From: Penelope pileata
Taxonomy: Eukaryota; Chordata; Aves; Galliformes; Cracidae
Reading direction: 5' to 3'
DNA: 64,000 bases
Assembly: GCA_013396635.1 (NCBI GenBank)
Contig: WBMW01002272.1
Span: 96,892 to 160,891 of the forward strand
Both the position numbers and the translations under genes were made by a program. The notes under the pieces were generated by a model. That model did not search any database. It was not told the origin of the DNA and worked only from the letters and a program-made list of their open reading frames with translations. Each line of letters begins with the position of its first letter. Position 1 is the stretch's first letter. Below are positions 1 through 10,970 of the stretch, in pieces.

Positions 1-1071
1 GTGACATTACTAGAGGATTTTGGTGAACCATGCTTACTAGGGTATTAGTGAAATATATTGTCTGGACAAAACGGGAATTTTCATGCTTTCGGCATAGCCT
101 AAGGGATTATTTTATTATTTATTTCTGTCATACCAATAGTGATTATAGGCCCAAATTGCATCACTTCTGTGATTTTCAGTTTTATACACATTTCATAGAT
201 GTTTTAGTTTGTTCATATTTACATTCTATATTGCTTTTTCTACATCTGCTCAACTGTATTCTATTTCTTGTTTTTAAATTTTTTCATTTCTGTTCTTTAA
301 AGTATAACACACTTCACAGACTCATTCTTCATGTACTAAAGCCATCTTTCTCAATATTTTTTCAACAGTATAACTTTTAATCACAACAGTTTTCCTATCA
401 TTTTTAAAGTTTAATTTTTCAGTCTTTAAATTCTTTCCCACACGGATAACCCAGCTAAAGTGACTATCATTCGTTGACTTTCCTTGCTCTCCTGTTCCAC
501 ACTATGTTGTAACATTAGCATGGGAGTTGTTACTTATAAACATTGCTGTTTCTTATTGAAATGTCTTTACTTCTAGATATTGCTAAGTAAGTTTTCCAAA
601 TGAGCAGTGGCTAATCCATTTCCTCTTTTTATATCGTCCTTTTAATGCCTGATTCTTTGATCTGAATCCCTCAGGACATAATTTCTCCTTGTCCTTTTCT
701 TTGATCTTTATCTATTTATCTCATTCTTTTATTGTATTCAGCCTTCTTAGTTATATCTCCTTTTTGCTCTCATTCACCTTAAGCTTTCCACTCTATTGCA
801 GTGCTTCATCCATCAACTATCTGGACCAGCTTTTTAAATTTTTTTTGGCCTTTCAGGGGCACTTATCTAGTGGCTCTTTGATCCCAGTCTATAGGTTGTT
901 CAATGTCATTTCATAGTTCATTTTTTTTTTTCAGAGATGTCTTAGTTTTAGATGATTTAGTTTTCTATGCAACTTAATTATATTTTCTTCCCTGGCTTTT
1001 CTATTTTATCATTTTGGTTGCTATTAGCCTCAGCTGTCTTGATGCCTGTTGTGCAAAAGAAGAAGCAAGAT
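1..1071. other. T-rich, G-poor non-genic stretch beside an LTR-like repeat
   Basis: The + strand is visibly dominated by T and poor in G, much more so than most of the window, and this ends about where the LTR-like repeat at 1072 begins. Open frames here (such as one of 116 codons at 30-380) are rich in Phe, Leu, Ser and Ile, as expected from translating T-rich DNA, and match no family I know. Read on the minus strand the stretch is A-rich, which would fit decayed internal sequence of an endogenous retroelement transcribed leftward from the neighbouring LTR. I see no primer-binding site at the border, so this is inference only. Confidence 0.35.
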
Positions 1072-1382
1072 TGCTTCAGATAGATTTCTAACAATCCTGG
1101 GTAAACTATTGGATAGGTTAGTATTGGATAGTTTAACGGTCATAAACAAGGGTAACAAAAGTTTCGGACTCACGTAATGGTGATCTCCCAATGAGATGAT
1201 GACGCTTCCCTCAAGAGCCGCCAGATCCCACAAGAGAGATCCATTCCCCTCAGTGGCTGGCTTTTAAATGAGATCAGGGTAGCCCCACCCTGGGTTCACC
1301 CCCTGGGTTCACAGGTGCTCCCTATGCCAGCCACCAGGTGCTCAATCGCTGGTTCAGGCTGTGACCTAGTGTTTCCCTTCCA
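1072..1382 (-). repeat. LTR-like interspersed repeat, copy A (probable solo or terminal LTR)
   Basis: This block of about 310 bases aligns along most of its length with 32356-32687. Shared landmarks, in order on the + strand, are CAGATAGATTT, CAATCC, ACTCACG, AGAGATGATG-like sequence, a TTTAAATGAG/CTTAAATGAG block, CAGGTGCTCAA, and TGACCTAG before a CCC run. Taken on the minus strand it starts with TG and ends with CA, has CATTTAA as a possible TATA-like box, and lies in the same sense as copy B. That arrangement is typical of an avian retroviral-type LTR. I cannot name the family and found no convincing target-site duplication. Copy A is about 20 bases shorter than copy B, so both have drifted. 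Confidence 0.6.
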
Positions 1383-4300
1383 GTGCCAGAACAAGCTGAT
1401 GTTCCATCCTGAATTAAGTCAAGAATGTGAATTATAATCTGTTCACCTAAAGTGAAGCACGATCTGTTTACTCTCATCAGATGATAAATAAAAGTCTCCT
1501 TCACGTACATATGTTTGAAACACATGGCCCTTAGCAGACCCTTAGCAGTATTATTCTATTTTGTAGAATAATACTTAAAATTTAGTTTCTATTCCTGTTT
1601 ATTAATCTCCCAGATTCCTGAATGTAAAATATATGTATGAAAATGGATAATGAAGACTTTTGTAACTTCTTAATGAAAGAGTAAGAATGATAGATGAGTG
1701 ATCTCCTGAGAATGAGACTGTTACTAGATTGTAGTAACATTACAGACGTATTGTCAGAAATAACTAGAAGCATAAGGATTCTGCTTCTTCCAGTTCTAAG
1801 CACACGTGAATGCCAAACTAACTACTGGCATTGTTGCATCTTCACCCTCTCATGTGATAAAGCTTAGAAGACCTTATGGGCCAATTATCAGAAAGAGTAC
1901 CCATTAAGACAATAACAAAATCTGAAATACATTTTGGAACTTTTTTTTTTTTTTTCTTTTATGGATGGATGCATGAAAGTCAATGCCTATCTACTCTATC
2001 AGACCAGCAAGCAATTTAAAAAGAAGTATCAGGACTCATGTCTACAGCTGGTCTAAACTTGTGCATCTCAAGTCAATAAATTTACAGTAATGTGAAGTAT
2101 AATAAAATTTTATCTAGGAATTATATCCTGGCCTTTGAATAATTAAAATTATGTTTTCCGTTAACCAGGAATAACGTTCCCTTTAGCAGGAATAAATTTA
2201 GAGAATGTTTTTCCTAATTTTTTCATTTGTTGTAAAGAAGATAGTCAAATGCACTTACATGGTAAATCCCTGTGTAAAGAAAAATATGAAAATTAGAGTT
2301 TAGAGGACAAATCTCAACAGTTTATATCCACTTTTTATTTATTTCACTGAGTTCTTTAGAAGGAAATGTCTGGGAATAATAAGCCTTTAGGGTCAGAGGC
2401 AGTAAGTCAGTGAGCTGTACAAATCTATTGCAGTATAGTCAGTGGAGAGATTTCCATTAACTTCAGAAGGACGTGGATTAGACTTGAAATGCATTAAAGA
2501 CAATACAGACAAAAATGTTTGCAAGTAAAAAATCAATGCAGACTTGCTAAGTGTTGTTGTGAATGTGCGTGCAGTTTCCTCCCATTAGTCTTAACAGCAG
2601 TTAGTCCTCAAAATGAGTTTCTCTCACTCACTTAATAATTTATGATCAGGGTTTACAACTTCTCAGTTGCAATTAATGATGTTTTGGTATTTTAATATTT
2701 GTCTAGACCTAGAATCTCTCCACTAGGTAGAGAGGGTAGCAAATGGAAAGATAATAAATGATTGGAAAAAAAAAGAAGCAAGCTTTAGAACGCCTACTGT
2801 TCTCTTCCACCCACCTGCAATGGTGTCATTGTCAAATACGAAACAGCCTTGAGGAAGCAGTGTAGACTGAGAATACCTCACACCAAAGAGCAAATGATAA
2901 AACCTCTCTAAATAATGGAGCAGATTTTCACACTTCTTATGTGTGCTCTTCCATATAGTCTCTTACCAATTTAAAACATCTTTTCATTAAAAACTATTTT
3001 AGTTTTAATTGGGAACACTTATGGGTAGTGAAAAGTGAGTGCAATCTTTACTTACTTGTCAGAGAGCTGCGTTCTCCCCAACACAGCTGTAATATAGTGC
3101 TCTGCTGCTTACGGTTATACACATGTATCTTTTATTACATTATTCCAGTAGATTTTACAATACTAGAGATTGATGATAGAAAACTGGAAGACAACCTATA
3201 GTGGATTTCTCTTATAAATGAAATATCAGACCATTAAATAGTGAGAGGGGGATGAACATAAATTTTTGTTCACATTATCTGTTGAACATTGAGTCAATCC
3301 TGTGAACTGACTTACGTGGTGTAAGAAAAGATAGGAGATGGCCATTAAATCCAAACATAATTCATAGTGTTCGTTTAGGAAGGTAGAATCAAATTTCCTG
3401 AATTTTACTGATACGTCTTCCATCCTTAACAGGGATTTTCAAATGTTTTACAGTGTTGAGCACTTTATGGTGCAGCTAACACTACTGTTTATAATCACAT
3501 TACAATATCAGGCATCACAGATATTTAGCTGTATTGTTTCTATTGACAGTATTATACTGTGATACATTTTCTTCAGAAGATCAAGCACGTTGATTTTTGT
3601 CCCCAGCAACTTCTTGCGGACTAGGAAATAGATCAGGAAAAATTTGAAACTGTTTGGGGATTTTGTTGGTAGAGATTTGAGTTTTACAGGCTGTATCTGT
3701 AAATGTCGAGGAAGAAAAGCGTGGTGATCTGTTGCATCCGTGAGCCTCCAGTTAGGCTCTGTCAGGACTGTGTGCCCGTGGTTCCTGCCTGTGCGATGAC
3801 AGCAGTGTGTGCACAGCTCAGCTCCCCAGGCTGCACTCAGCAGATTCTTCTATAGAGCTCCCTGCTCTGTAGAGAGCCTGGAACCTGGGAAGCAGTCTTG
3901 GTTTCTGTCACATTAAGGTGGTTCTAACGAACCAAAGCAGACTGCAAAGGAGAGTGCAACTGCCCGTTACTCAGTAAGCCAGGTAATGGATCAGGCTTGA
4001 GTGACTGCCCATATGTACACAGGTCCTGTGGCTACACAGTAAACACTTACTTAAACTCACAGCAAGTCATGAATTTATTTCCCACTGTTTAACATTCCAG
4101 TCAGAACTGATCACGTAGGACACACAGGCATATTAAATGGGAATCTCAGTACTCACAGGGTAAGCACAAAAATACACCTCTAGCAACTCTGCTGACAGAA
4201 CTCAGTGGATGTTCTGCACAAAGCTTGCCGCGTTGTTGTGTTCAGCAGAATGGGCTTGCTGACGTAGTCGAGTTGCTCGTGCCCATATGTGTTCTGCTGC

Positions 4301-7300
4301 TTTCGAAGAATCTATGCTAACACAGTGAGTGAACACAGATGTATGCATGTATATACACAGCATGATATTCTTCTGGTGAAGTGTCAACTGGGCCCATCAT
4401 AGATCAAAAGAAAAATATATCCTTTTATTTACATAGACCAAAGCATTTTCATCTTGAGGTTTAGAGATATTTAATCCGTCTGCAGTCCTACACTTGAGTA
4501 TCACACCTTCTTATGGAGTTCTGCTTTACGAGTGAGAAACATTTTATTTAAGAAAATATTAAAATAAAATAAAAGCCCTGAGTAACCTACCATGACTGTG
4601 CAGGTGACAAAGCTGGGAACAAATAACAAAAATAATAGAACTGTAGTAGTAGAACAACTCCCTGTTTTCTGTCCCAGCAGGGTGAATGGGCGCATGGACA
4701 GGACATTCAGTTCTTAGCATGAGAAGGTAGTTGTCTGATTTTACAAATAAGTGTTAGAAACGTTCCTCAGGAAGGTAGTTGCACATTTCATCTTTCTTAC
4801 TGTACATCTGCTTACTGTCCTAATGAGCACATTTCTTCCCGATACAACTTATTGCTTCCCAAAACCACAGTCCTTCTGTGTTAGAAAACCCCTCATAGTA
4901 TCACAGTTGTATTATTTTTAAGTATATACACATTGATAGACAGTCTGTATGTATGTGCACATTTTTATGAAGGATGACTATGGAATAGCTAATTTGATTC
5001 TACCAGTAGTTTTTAAAAACTATAAAATTACTTTGAAATGACAGTAATTTTTGCATTCCTCTGAAATCTCTAACACTGACCTGTCAAGGACAGTATAAAT
5101 AATTCAAAACAAATTTCAGCACTCAGATTTAGGATTGTATTCACAATTTTCAAAACAATTAAACATGCAAACTTGTCATGTTTTGTTTACAGAATACATT
5201 TTTAATATACATTAAATACAATCTGTTTCATCTGAGTAAATATATACCACTTTAAAACATTAATTTCCACTTTGTTTGTACCAATACCTTTCATTATTTA
5301 ATAGACCATTTTCTGCTTGCAAAAGAATTGAAGACAGACAAGCAATTCTATTTCAGACTTACAGAACTGAAAATACGGGGCAGCATGTTGCTTTTCAGAA
5401 GCCAGAGGGTAAAAAAAAATTTTCTTGATTTGTATATTTATCAGTAAATGGGTTTGATAAGAATCAGTTCTGTAATGTTGTCCTGGAGAAACTCATAGTA
5501 TTAAGCTGAAAACCTGTACTAAACAAAGTTGTGTTATAACCAGCTATGAGTTAAATAATGAGCTTTCTCTATTTAAACATTTGTTTTAATTAGTCAATTG
5601 TTTCCTCATTCAAGTAAGCCAGTTACCAAGTTCAGCAATATTCTATTAAAACTATTTTATAAGTATTCATGTATATGGAATCATATACACGGTGTTTCAT
5701 CGTTGGAAAACCATACAGTTTGCATTCTGCAGTTTTGCCAGAAACCCTACAAAAAACCTATGACTTTGTGACTCTCTTAATTCCAGCAGTATCTTGTAAA
5801 GCTTTGGCCAGTTTCACAGATATGCCTGTCCTTACAAACATATAACTGGGAAAAGTGTATGGCTTAGAGATTAAATGACATCCCATTCCACTTTAGAAAT
5901 GGAAAATACGGGCTCAGTGTTCCATCATCTTTTAGACCATCCACTCTGGTAGTCTCTGCAGGATAGACAGCATCTGGCGATTAATTTAGCCACCTGCAGA
6001 AAAAAAATGGTGACCTTCAAATGGTTTACAATGAGCAGGGACAGCGTGCAAAGTCATCATACTTTTGACAGTCTGTGGCACAAGGTTAGGTACTGAATGA
6101 GCGTGATGCTCAATCTACTTTTTCTGCTCAACAAGGAGTTTCTCCTCAAATGTGGGTGAGCTTTACAATATGACTAGATTGTACAGTGCTATTTGTAGCA
6201 CTTGTATCTACAGCTTCAACATATTTCAGTAGGAATAAATATGTTCTTCTCTGCTTCCTCAAGCGAACAACTTAAAATGGGTTTTACTTTGTGATGTGTC
6301 CTTTTTAATATTATATCCATCTGATAAACGTCTAGGAATTGTATGCAGCATACCAATTGCAATTCCAGATTAACAGTAAAGATAGATTTTTTTCTTTTTC
6401 CAAGAGATAATGCTTAAACCACTTAGGTTGCTGTCAGGTATCATATTTGTTCCCTTCTGCTGTATATTAAAATACCTATTGGCTAAATTATTTCCTTCTT
6501 TTCATAAAATACATCTTCTATGTTTGCTTACCAAGACTTCCAGTAGAACAGCTTTTCATAGGACTTTCAAAAAACTGGGAAGGCTTTCCAAAGGTGGTTA
6601 TGAGCAAATATAGGATGTGGAAACTGGACAAGTAAAAAGAACACTAGAGTGGCCTCAGTAGTTATAATCCTCAGAAAATGGAAAGGCTGCTTGTGAGATC
6701 TGGCAAGTCTAGCAGTTTCATAGCACTTTTCCTGTAACTCACTATCTGACCTGTTACTGCATCATGCATTTTAGCCAATTATCTGATCCCTCTAACAGAT
6801 TTTTCTAGGAAGTATCATGAATCCTTGGTTCATTTAAGGATCAGAAAGAGGATTACAAAGATCATGAGTTTCAGAGCTGGTAGTTAAAATGTGTAATGCT
6901 ACCAATACTTGTCATCATAGCGTAGAAGGAGAAAGAAAAATTGACTTCTATTTATAACAACACACTCAGTTCCTAAGCCTAAACTTGAAAATACCATTTT
7001 TTAAAAAGCAAAATCTGAAAGAGATGACCATATCTTATTATCAGACTTGGATAATTTGTTATAGCCTTCCATTGCAGTATTTCTATTACTATTAATCAGA
7101 ACTATTTTTTTAGATTTGTTTTTGTGATGAAACACATCAAAATATCAATATAGAACTCACCAAAAAAACGTGGAAGAGTAAGCAGATTTTCATGTTCCTT
7201 GCATACAACATAAAAATTTTTTAAATATCGTCTATGCTTCTATAATTAAACAGAATTCTTTAAGAGGAGAAACAATCAAGAAGTGAGGAGTGTAAAATTC

Positions 7301-8114
7301 GGTCCTGTTACCGTTTTTTAAAAAGCGAACAGACATGAAATGCCAGATAAGATTCTTGATCTACTTAAAAACCTAGCAAATAATTTGTGAGCATTTAATA
7401 AACCTTGCAACAGCAACAATGCAAATTCTGTTATCCAGTCTCTAATCTGCAGATCAGTAGTAAGTAAGTGACTACTAGAGAATGTTTCCCTTGCAATTTA
7501 TTTTACCATTTGAAAACACGTAAGTCCTCTGTTCTCAGGCATACTGAGTGTATCCTTTGACCCCATTTATTACTCTTCAATTTCATCTGGCATAAAAGTG
7601 ATACACTTTAAGGGAAGCTAATGCTATCCCACCTTTTTTTCATCCACATATCTAATTCAAATTATTCAGGAGATGACAAGGATCACTTGAAAACCACTTG
7701 CATCTTCATGTCAATCCCTTGACTCTGAGATGAATTCATGCATAGTGAATATTCTGGCCCACTGAAGCAAATCTGAAGCAAATAATGCTTTTGTAATTAT
7801 CCAGGTCTCCCCAGGGAGATCTACCTTCTACACGGTAGGCAGTGAAGTCTGACATCTTGGCTACCAAAGTGCTTTATAAAACAGGAGACTTGGTGTGGCT
7901 GGTGGGGCTCCAGAATATTTAGAATAGTGGATGGATTTCCAAAAACTGATGTCCTACAATGTATTATAAACTTAAATTCTCAAAGTACATGCTTTAAAAT
8001 AGTGTTAGTTTTTGTTTTTTTTTCCCTAAAGAAACATGTTATCTGGGAAAAGAGAGTGGAATTTGGGGGTTAAGGGTGTTAAGATGGAAAGTGGTTTGGT
8101 TTGTTCTTGTTGGG

Positions 8115-8135
8115 TTTTGTTTGTTTGTTTGTTTA
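8115..8135. repeat. (GTTT)n microsatellite
   Basis: Short tandem run of the tetranucleotide GTTT, about five units, inside a G/T-rich stretch. Confidence 0.85.
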
Positions 8136-8830
8136 CTCCTCTGCAAGCCAATTTCCTAGCTTCTTAGCTAAAAGAATTGGTGGGGTTTGATCCAATCCGG
8201 GATGTCATAGCTACTGGGTCTTAGGGCTATTCAATTTGCAGAATATTTAATCCTAATATTAAGTACTCCAATATTGTCAAAATACTTCCTCTAGTGCTTG
8301 TAGTCACACACACACAAATTACTGTTTCAGGAAAACCAATGTTCTTTGTCACATCAGCTTTTTTAAAAAATCTACTGTGTTAATCCATTGCATATGTCCT
8401 TCATTTTGGCCTCAGTGTTGCAGTTGATATAGGACACCCTGACTTTCCTAGCGCCCTGCATGAGCTCACAGAAGTAACCACGTGGCTAAGATTGTCAGAG
8501 TTGGGTCTGAGGACTGGTCAGGTTTTGAAGTGAAGATCAGCTCTTTGTTCTAACTCACGTTCTAAACGTACACCTTTGGTATTATGTTGCCCATGGTCAG
8601 GTTTTCTACCTGTTGGTGTAAATTTAGTTCAGCAGTGTCCAGGAGCCCTGCGTGAAATACCTCTAGGTTCTTCTCCTCTAAAAGGATATGATATTACATA
8701 AAGTATTTGAGGCTGAAAACTGAACTGGCAGTACAGGATTATCTATCATCTCATGAGAGACCACAATGAAATTAAAGGAAAGAAAATGTAATTACATGAC
8801 CTAGTATATTTATTTTCAGAGTGCATGTAT

Positions 8831-8863
8831 GAACACACATACATGCGTGCGCACACACATACT
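8831..8863. repeat. CA/CATA low-complexity tract
   Basis: Interrupted alternating purine-pyrimidine run of CA, CATA and GCGTGCGCA units. It is a degenerate dinucleotide microsatellite. Confidence 0.7.
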
Positions 8864-8903
8864 CCCTAAGAATTACACTTAATCCCAAAGGAGCTTAATA
8901 TAC

Positions 8904-9314
8904 ATTTTAGAATCCATTAACTAAGTAACTAAGAGCAAAACGATACGTGCACCTCACAATGAAGAATTTTCCTCCTCTTATTTTTCCTAGCAGAATTAGC
9001 TTCTCACTTGTACAAACAGCTTTTCCCCTGCTGCAAAACTTCCATCAAATAGCACATTCATTATGCTGCTACAANGTAGATGACGTCGGTTGCCCTCCCT
9101 TTATCCACTGTTGCTGTGACTCCATCATAGAAGATGGAAGAAGATTTTAGAATCCATTAACTAAGTAACTAAGAGCAAAACGATACGTGCACCTCACAAT
9201 GAAGAATTTTCCTCCTCTTATTTTTCCTAGCAGAATTAGCTTCTCACTTGTACAAACAGCTTTTCCCTTGCTGCAAAACCTCCATCAAATAGCACATTCA
9301 TTATGCTGCTACAA
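8904..9314. repeat. 171-bp direct duplication with a single N at the end of the first copy
   Basis: Bases 8904-9074 recur at 9144-9314 with a constant offset of 240. I see only two mismatches: C at 9028 against T at 9268, and T at 9040 against C at 9280. The first copy stops exactly at the ambiguous base N (9075). About 68 bases without a counterpart follow (9076-9143), then the second copy begins. The duplication may be real and recent, or an assembly seam at which two overlapping contig ends were joined without being merged. A 67-codon open frame across the first copy runs through the N and is not a credible gene. Confidence 0.9.
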
Positions 9315-9536
9315 TGGCATCTCCGTCCAGATGTGAATTTCTTGCTTCTCCTGTTTTTTGCTTTACTTGTGCCCAGCACACTCTCAGTTCACTGATCCCT
9401 TCAGCAGCCTAAAGAGTTTCACAGTATACAGATGCAGCAAAGCAATTCAGCAACGGTCCTCTGCCTACTCAAACCCCTTGCCCTCTTCATCATTGCTATG
9501 TTCAGAGAAAAATATTTTGACAGGAGTTTGAGTGTG

Positions 9537-9552
9537 ATATATATATATATAT
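9537..9552. repeat. (AT)8 microsatellite
   Basis: Perfect run of eight AT dinucleotides. Confidence 0.9.
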
Positions 9553-10345
9553 TGTATCAACAGAAAAACAGGGCTTTCAGTAACACGGACTTTGGTCACA
9601 ATAAGTGCTCTTCCTCAGCAGTATTCCTAGTGTTCCCAAAAATAAATCAGCAAATTTAAATTTGCATTAGCCTTAATAGAATTATGTCAGTTTGCATCAG
9701 GTTGAAAGCTGTACCAGGAACTTCAGCTGAATAGCAACTTGGCTGCTGTACTGACTGGGACTCTGTCAGATAAAAATAATCATGCTGTGATCCAAAATTT
9801 AATCTTGGTCATTAACCAATGTCCATTTCCCTTTGGGCTCACTGAAAGCTGAGTGTAGCCAACAGTAGCATCCATGTTTATTTCGTTGGATTTTTGATGA
9901 GGCTATCAGGGCTAGGAGACTTGTACAGTGACTAAACCATTCTGTTGAATAAATCTGGGTTTGTTTTGTTGCTGTTGTTGTTACCTGGAGTTGCTGGGGT
10001 TTTTTTTTTTTTTGCATACTGGTGACCGGTGCTTGAATTACCAGAAGAAACTTGCAGGAATATATAAGCGTGACCGAATTAGAGCCATTTTTGAAATATC
10101 ACATAAATAAGACAAAAATACAAGCGAACAATTCCAGAATTTTCATGAAACAATACAATGTGAAGCATCTATTAATAACTGTATGAATGTGTGTGTACTC
10201 TCTAAACAAGATGTTACTTTAGTTTGTATTTATTAGATGAAAAGGTTGAAAGATAATAGATAGCCCAAGCTATGGCCTTATTCATTTTGGCTGGTACTGC
10301 TCCTCATCTCAAGAAAGCTACGAGAAATGGTCAAAATATACATTT

Positions 10346-10364
10346 AAAAAAAAAAAAAAAAAAA
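10346..10364. repeat. Poly(A) run, 19 A
   Basis: Uninterrupted homopolymer. No retroposed body was recognised upstream, so I do not call it a retropseudogene tail. Confidence 0.9.
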
Positions 10365-10948
10365 GACAAGATTCTCCAGTGGATCAAGAATAGAAAATTA
10401 TATTGTTTCTGATTGCAAGATCTCACAATCTGTGTTTTGAATTAATATTAGCCAAAGATGATTGAATCAAAAAAAAACCAGGAATAGCAGCCATCAAGGC
10501 ATTTTTATACCCTAGCTGCACTTACCATCAGCTGATGGCATATTTCTTGCTAGAGATCTAAGATGTGGTAAATAAGATATGGTTGGCTGATGCCTAAACA
10601 ACCTGCTTACATCAACTTTGTGCCACTTCTGTCATCTTCTGCTGCTTTGACCCACTGTCACACTCCATATCAGTAAGCAGTAAAGACATTGAGATAGCTC
10701 AAGACAGTTGATGTTTGATGGTAGTTTTACTAATGATCTCCTTTCAATTTTTCATGGAACTCTTAACATAACAAAACAAAGTCTCCTTTACGCAGAACAA
10801 AAGAACAAATTAGGTGTTCTCTTTATAGCTGAGATGTTGATGCATAAACAGAGGTTAGAAACACTCTAAGTAAAGCATTATTATGAGTTTTTGTGACATT
10901 TTAGCTATTTTGCTGTACCTTAACCTGCAACATAGAACATGTTATTTC

Positions 10949-10970
10949 TATTATTATTATTAATAATAAT
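10949..10970. repeat. ATT/AAT trinucleotide tract, palindromic
   Basis: ATT units switch to AAT units in mid-tract, so the whole is nearly its own reverse complement. Confidence 0.8.

Larger units (their letters stand above)
1383..8903. other. Unique AT-rich sequence without a recognisable gene
   Basis: I found no coding exon, RNA gene or recent transposon here. Low-complexity items are a T15 run at 1941-1955, a (GTTT)n tract at 8115-8135, a short CA run near 8308-8319 and a mixed CA/CATA stretch at 8831-8863. A GC-richer pocket at about 3700-3900 holds a small hairpin (3849-3873). A piece at 2451-2490 resembles an ancient amniote repeat motif. Open frames of 60-75 codons look random. Confidence 0.5.

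Noticed and set aside
30..380. 116-codon frame rich in Phe, Leu and His
   Set aside because: It reflects the strong T bias of this stretch. It superficially resembles a membrane protein, but no family is recognisable.
1107..1136. ATTGGATA repeated twice within copy A of the LTR-like repeat
   Set aside because: Only two units, absent from copy B; a local slip duplication of no clear meaning.
1326..1345. CCACCAGGTG inside LTR copy A resembles part of a CTCF site
   Set aside because: The following bases (CTCA) break the core consensus, and copy B does not keep the motif.
10346..10364. Long A run considered as the tail of a processed pseudogene
   Set aside because: No coding-like sequence precedes it on either strand and there is no target duplication.
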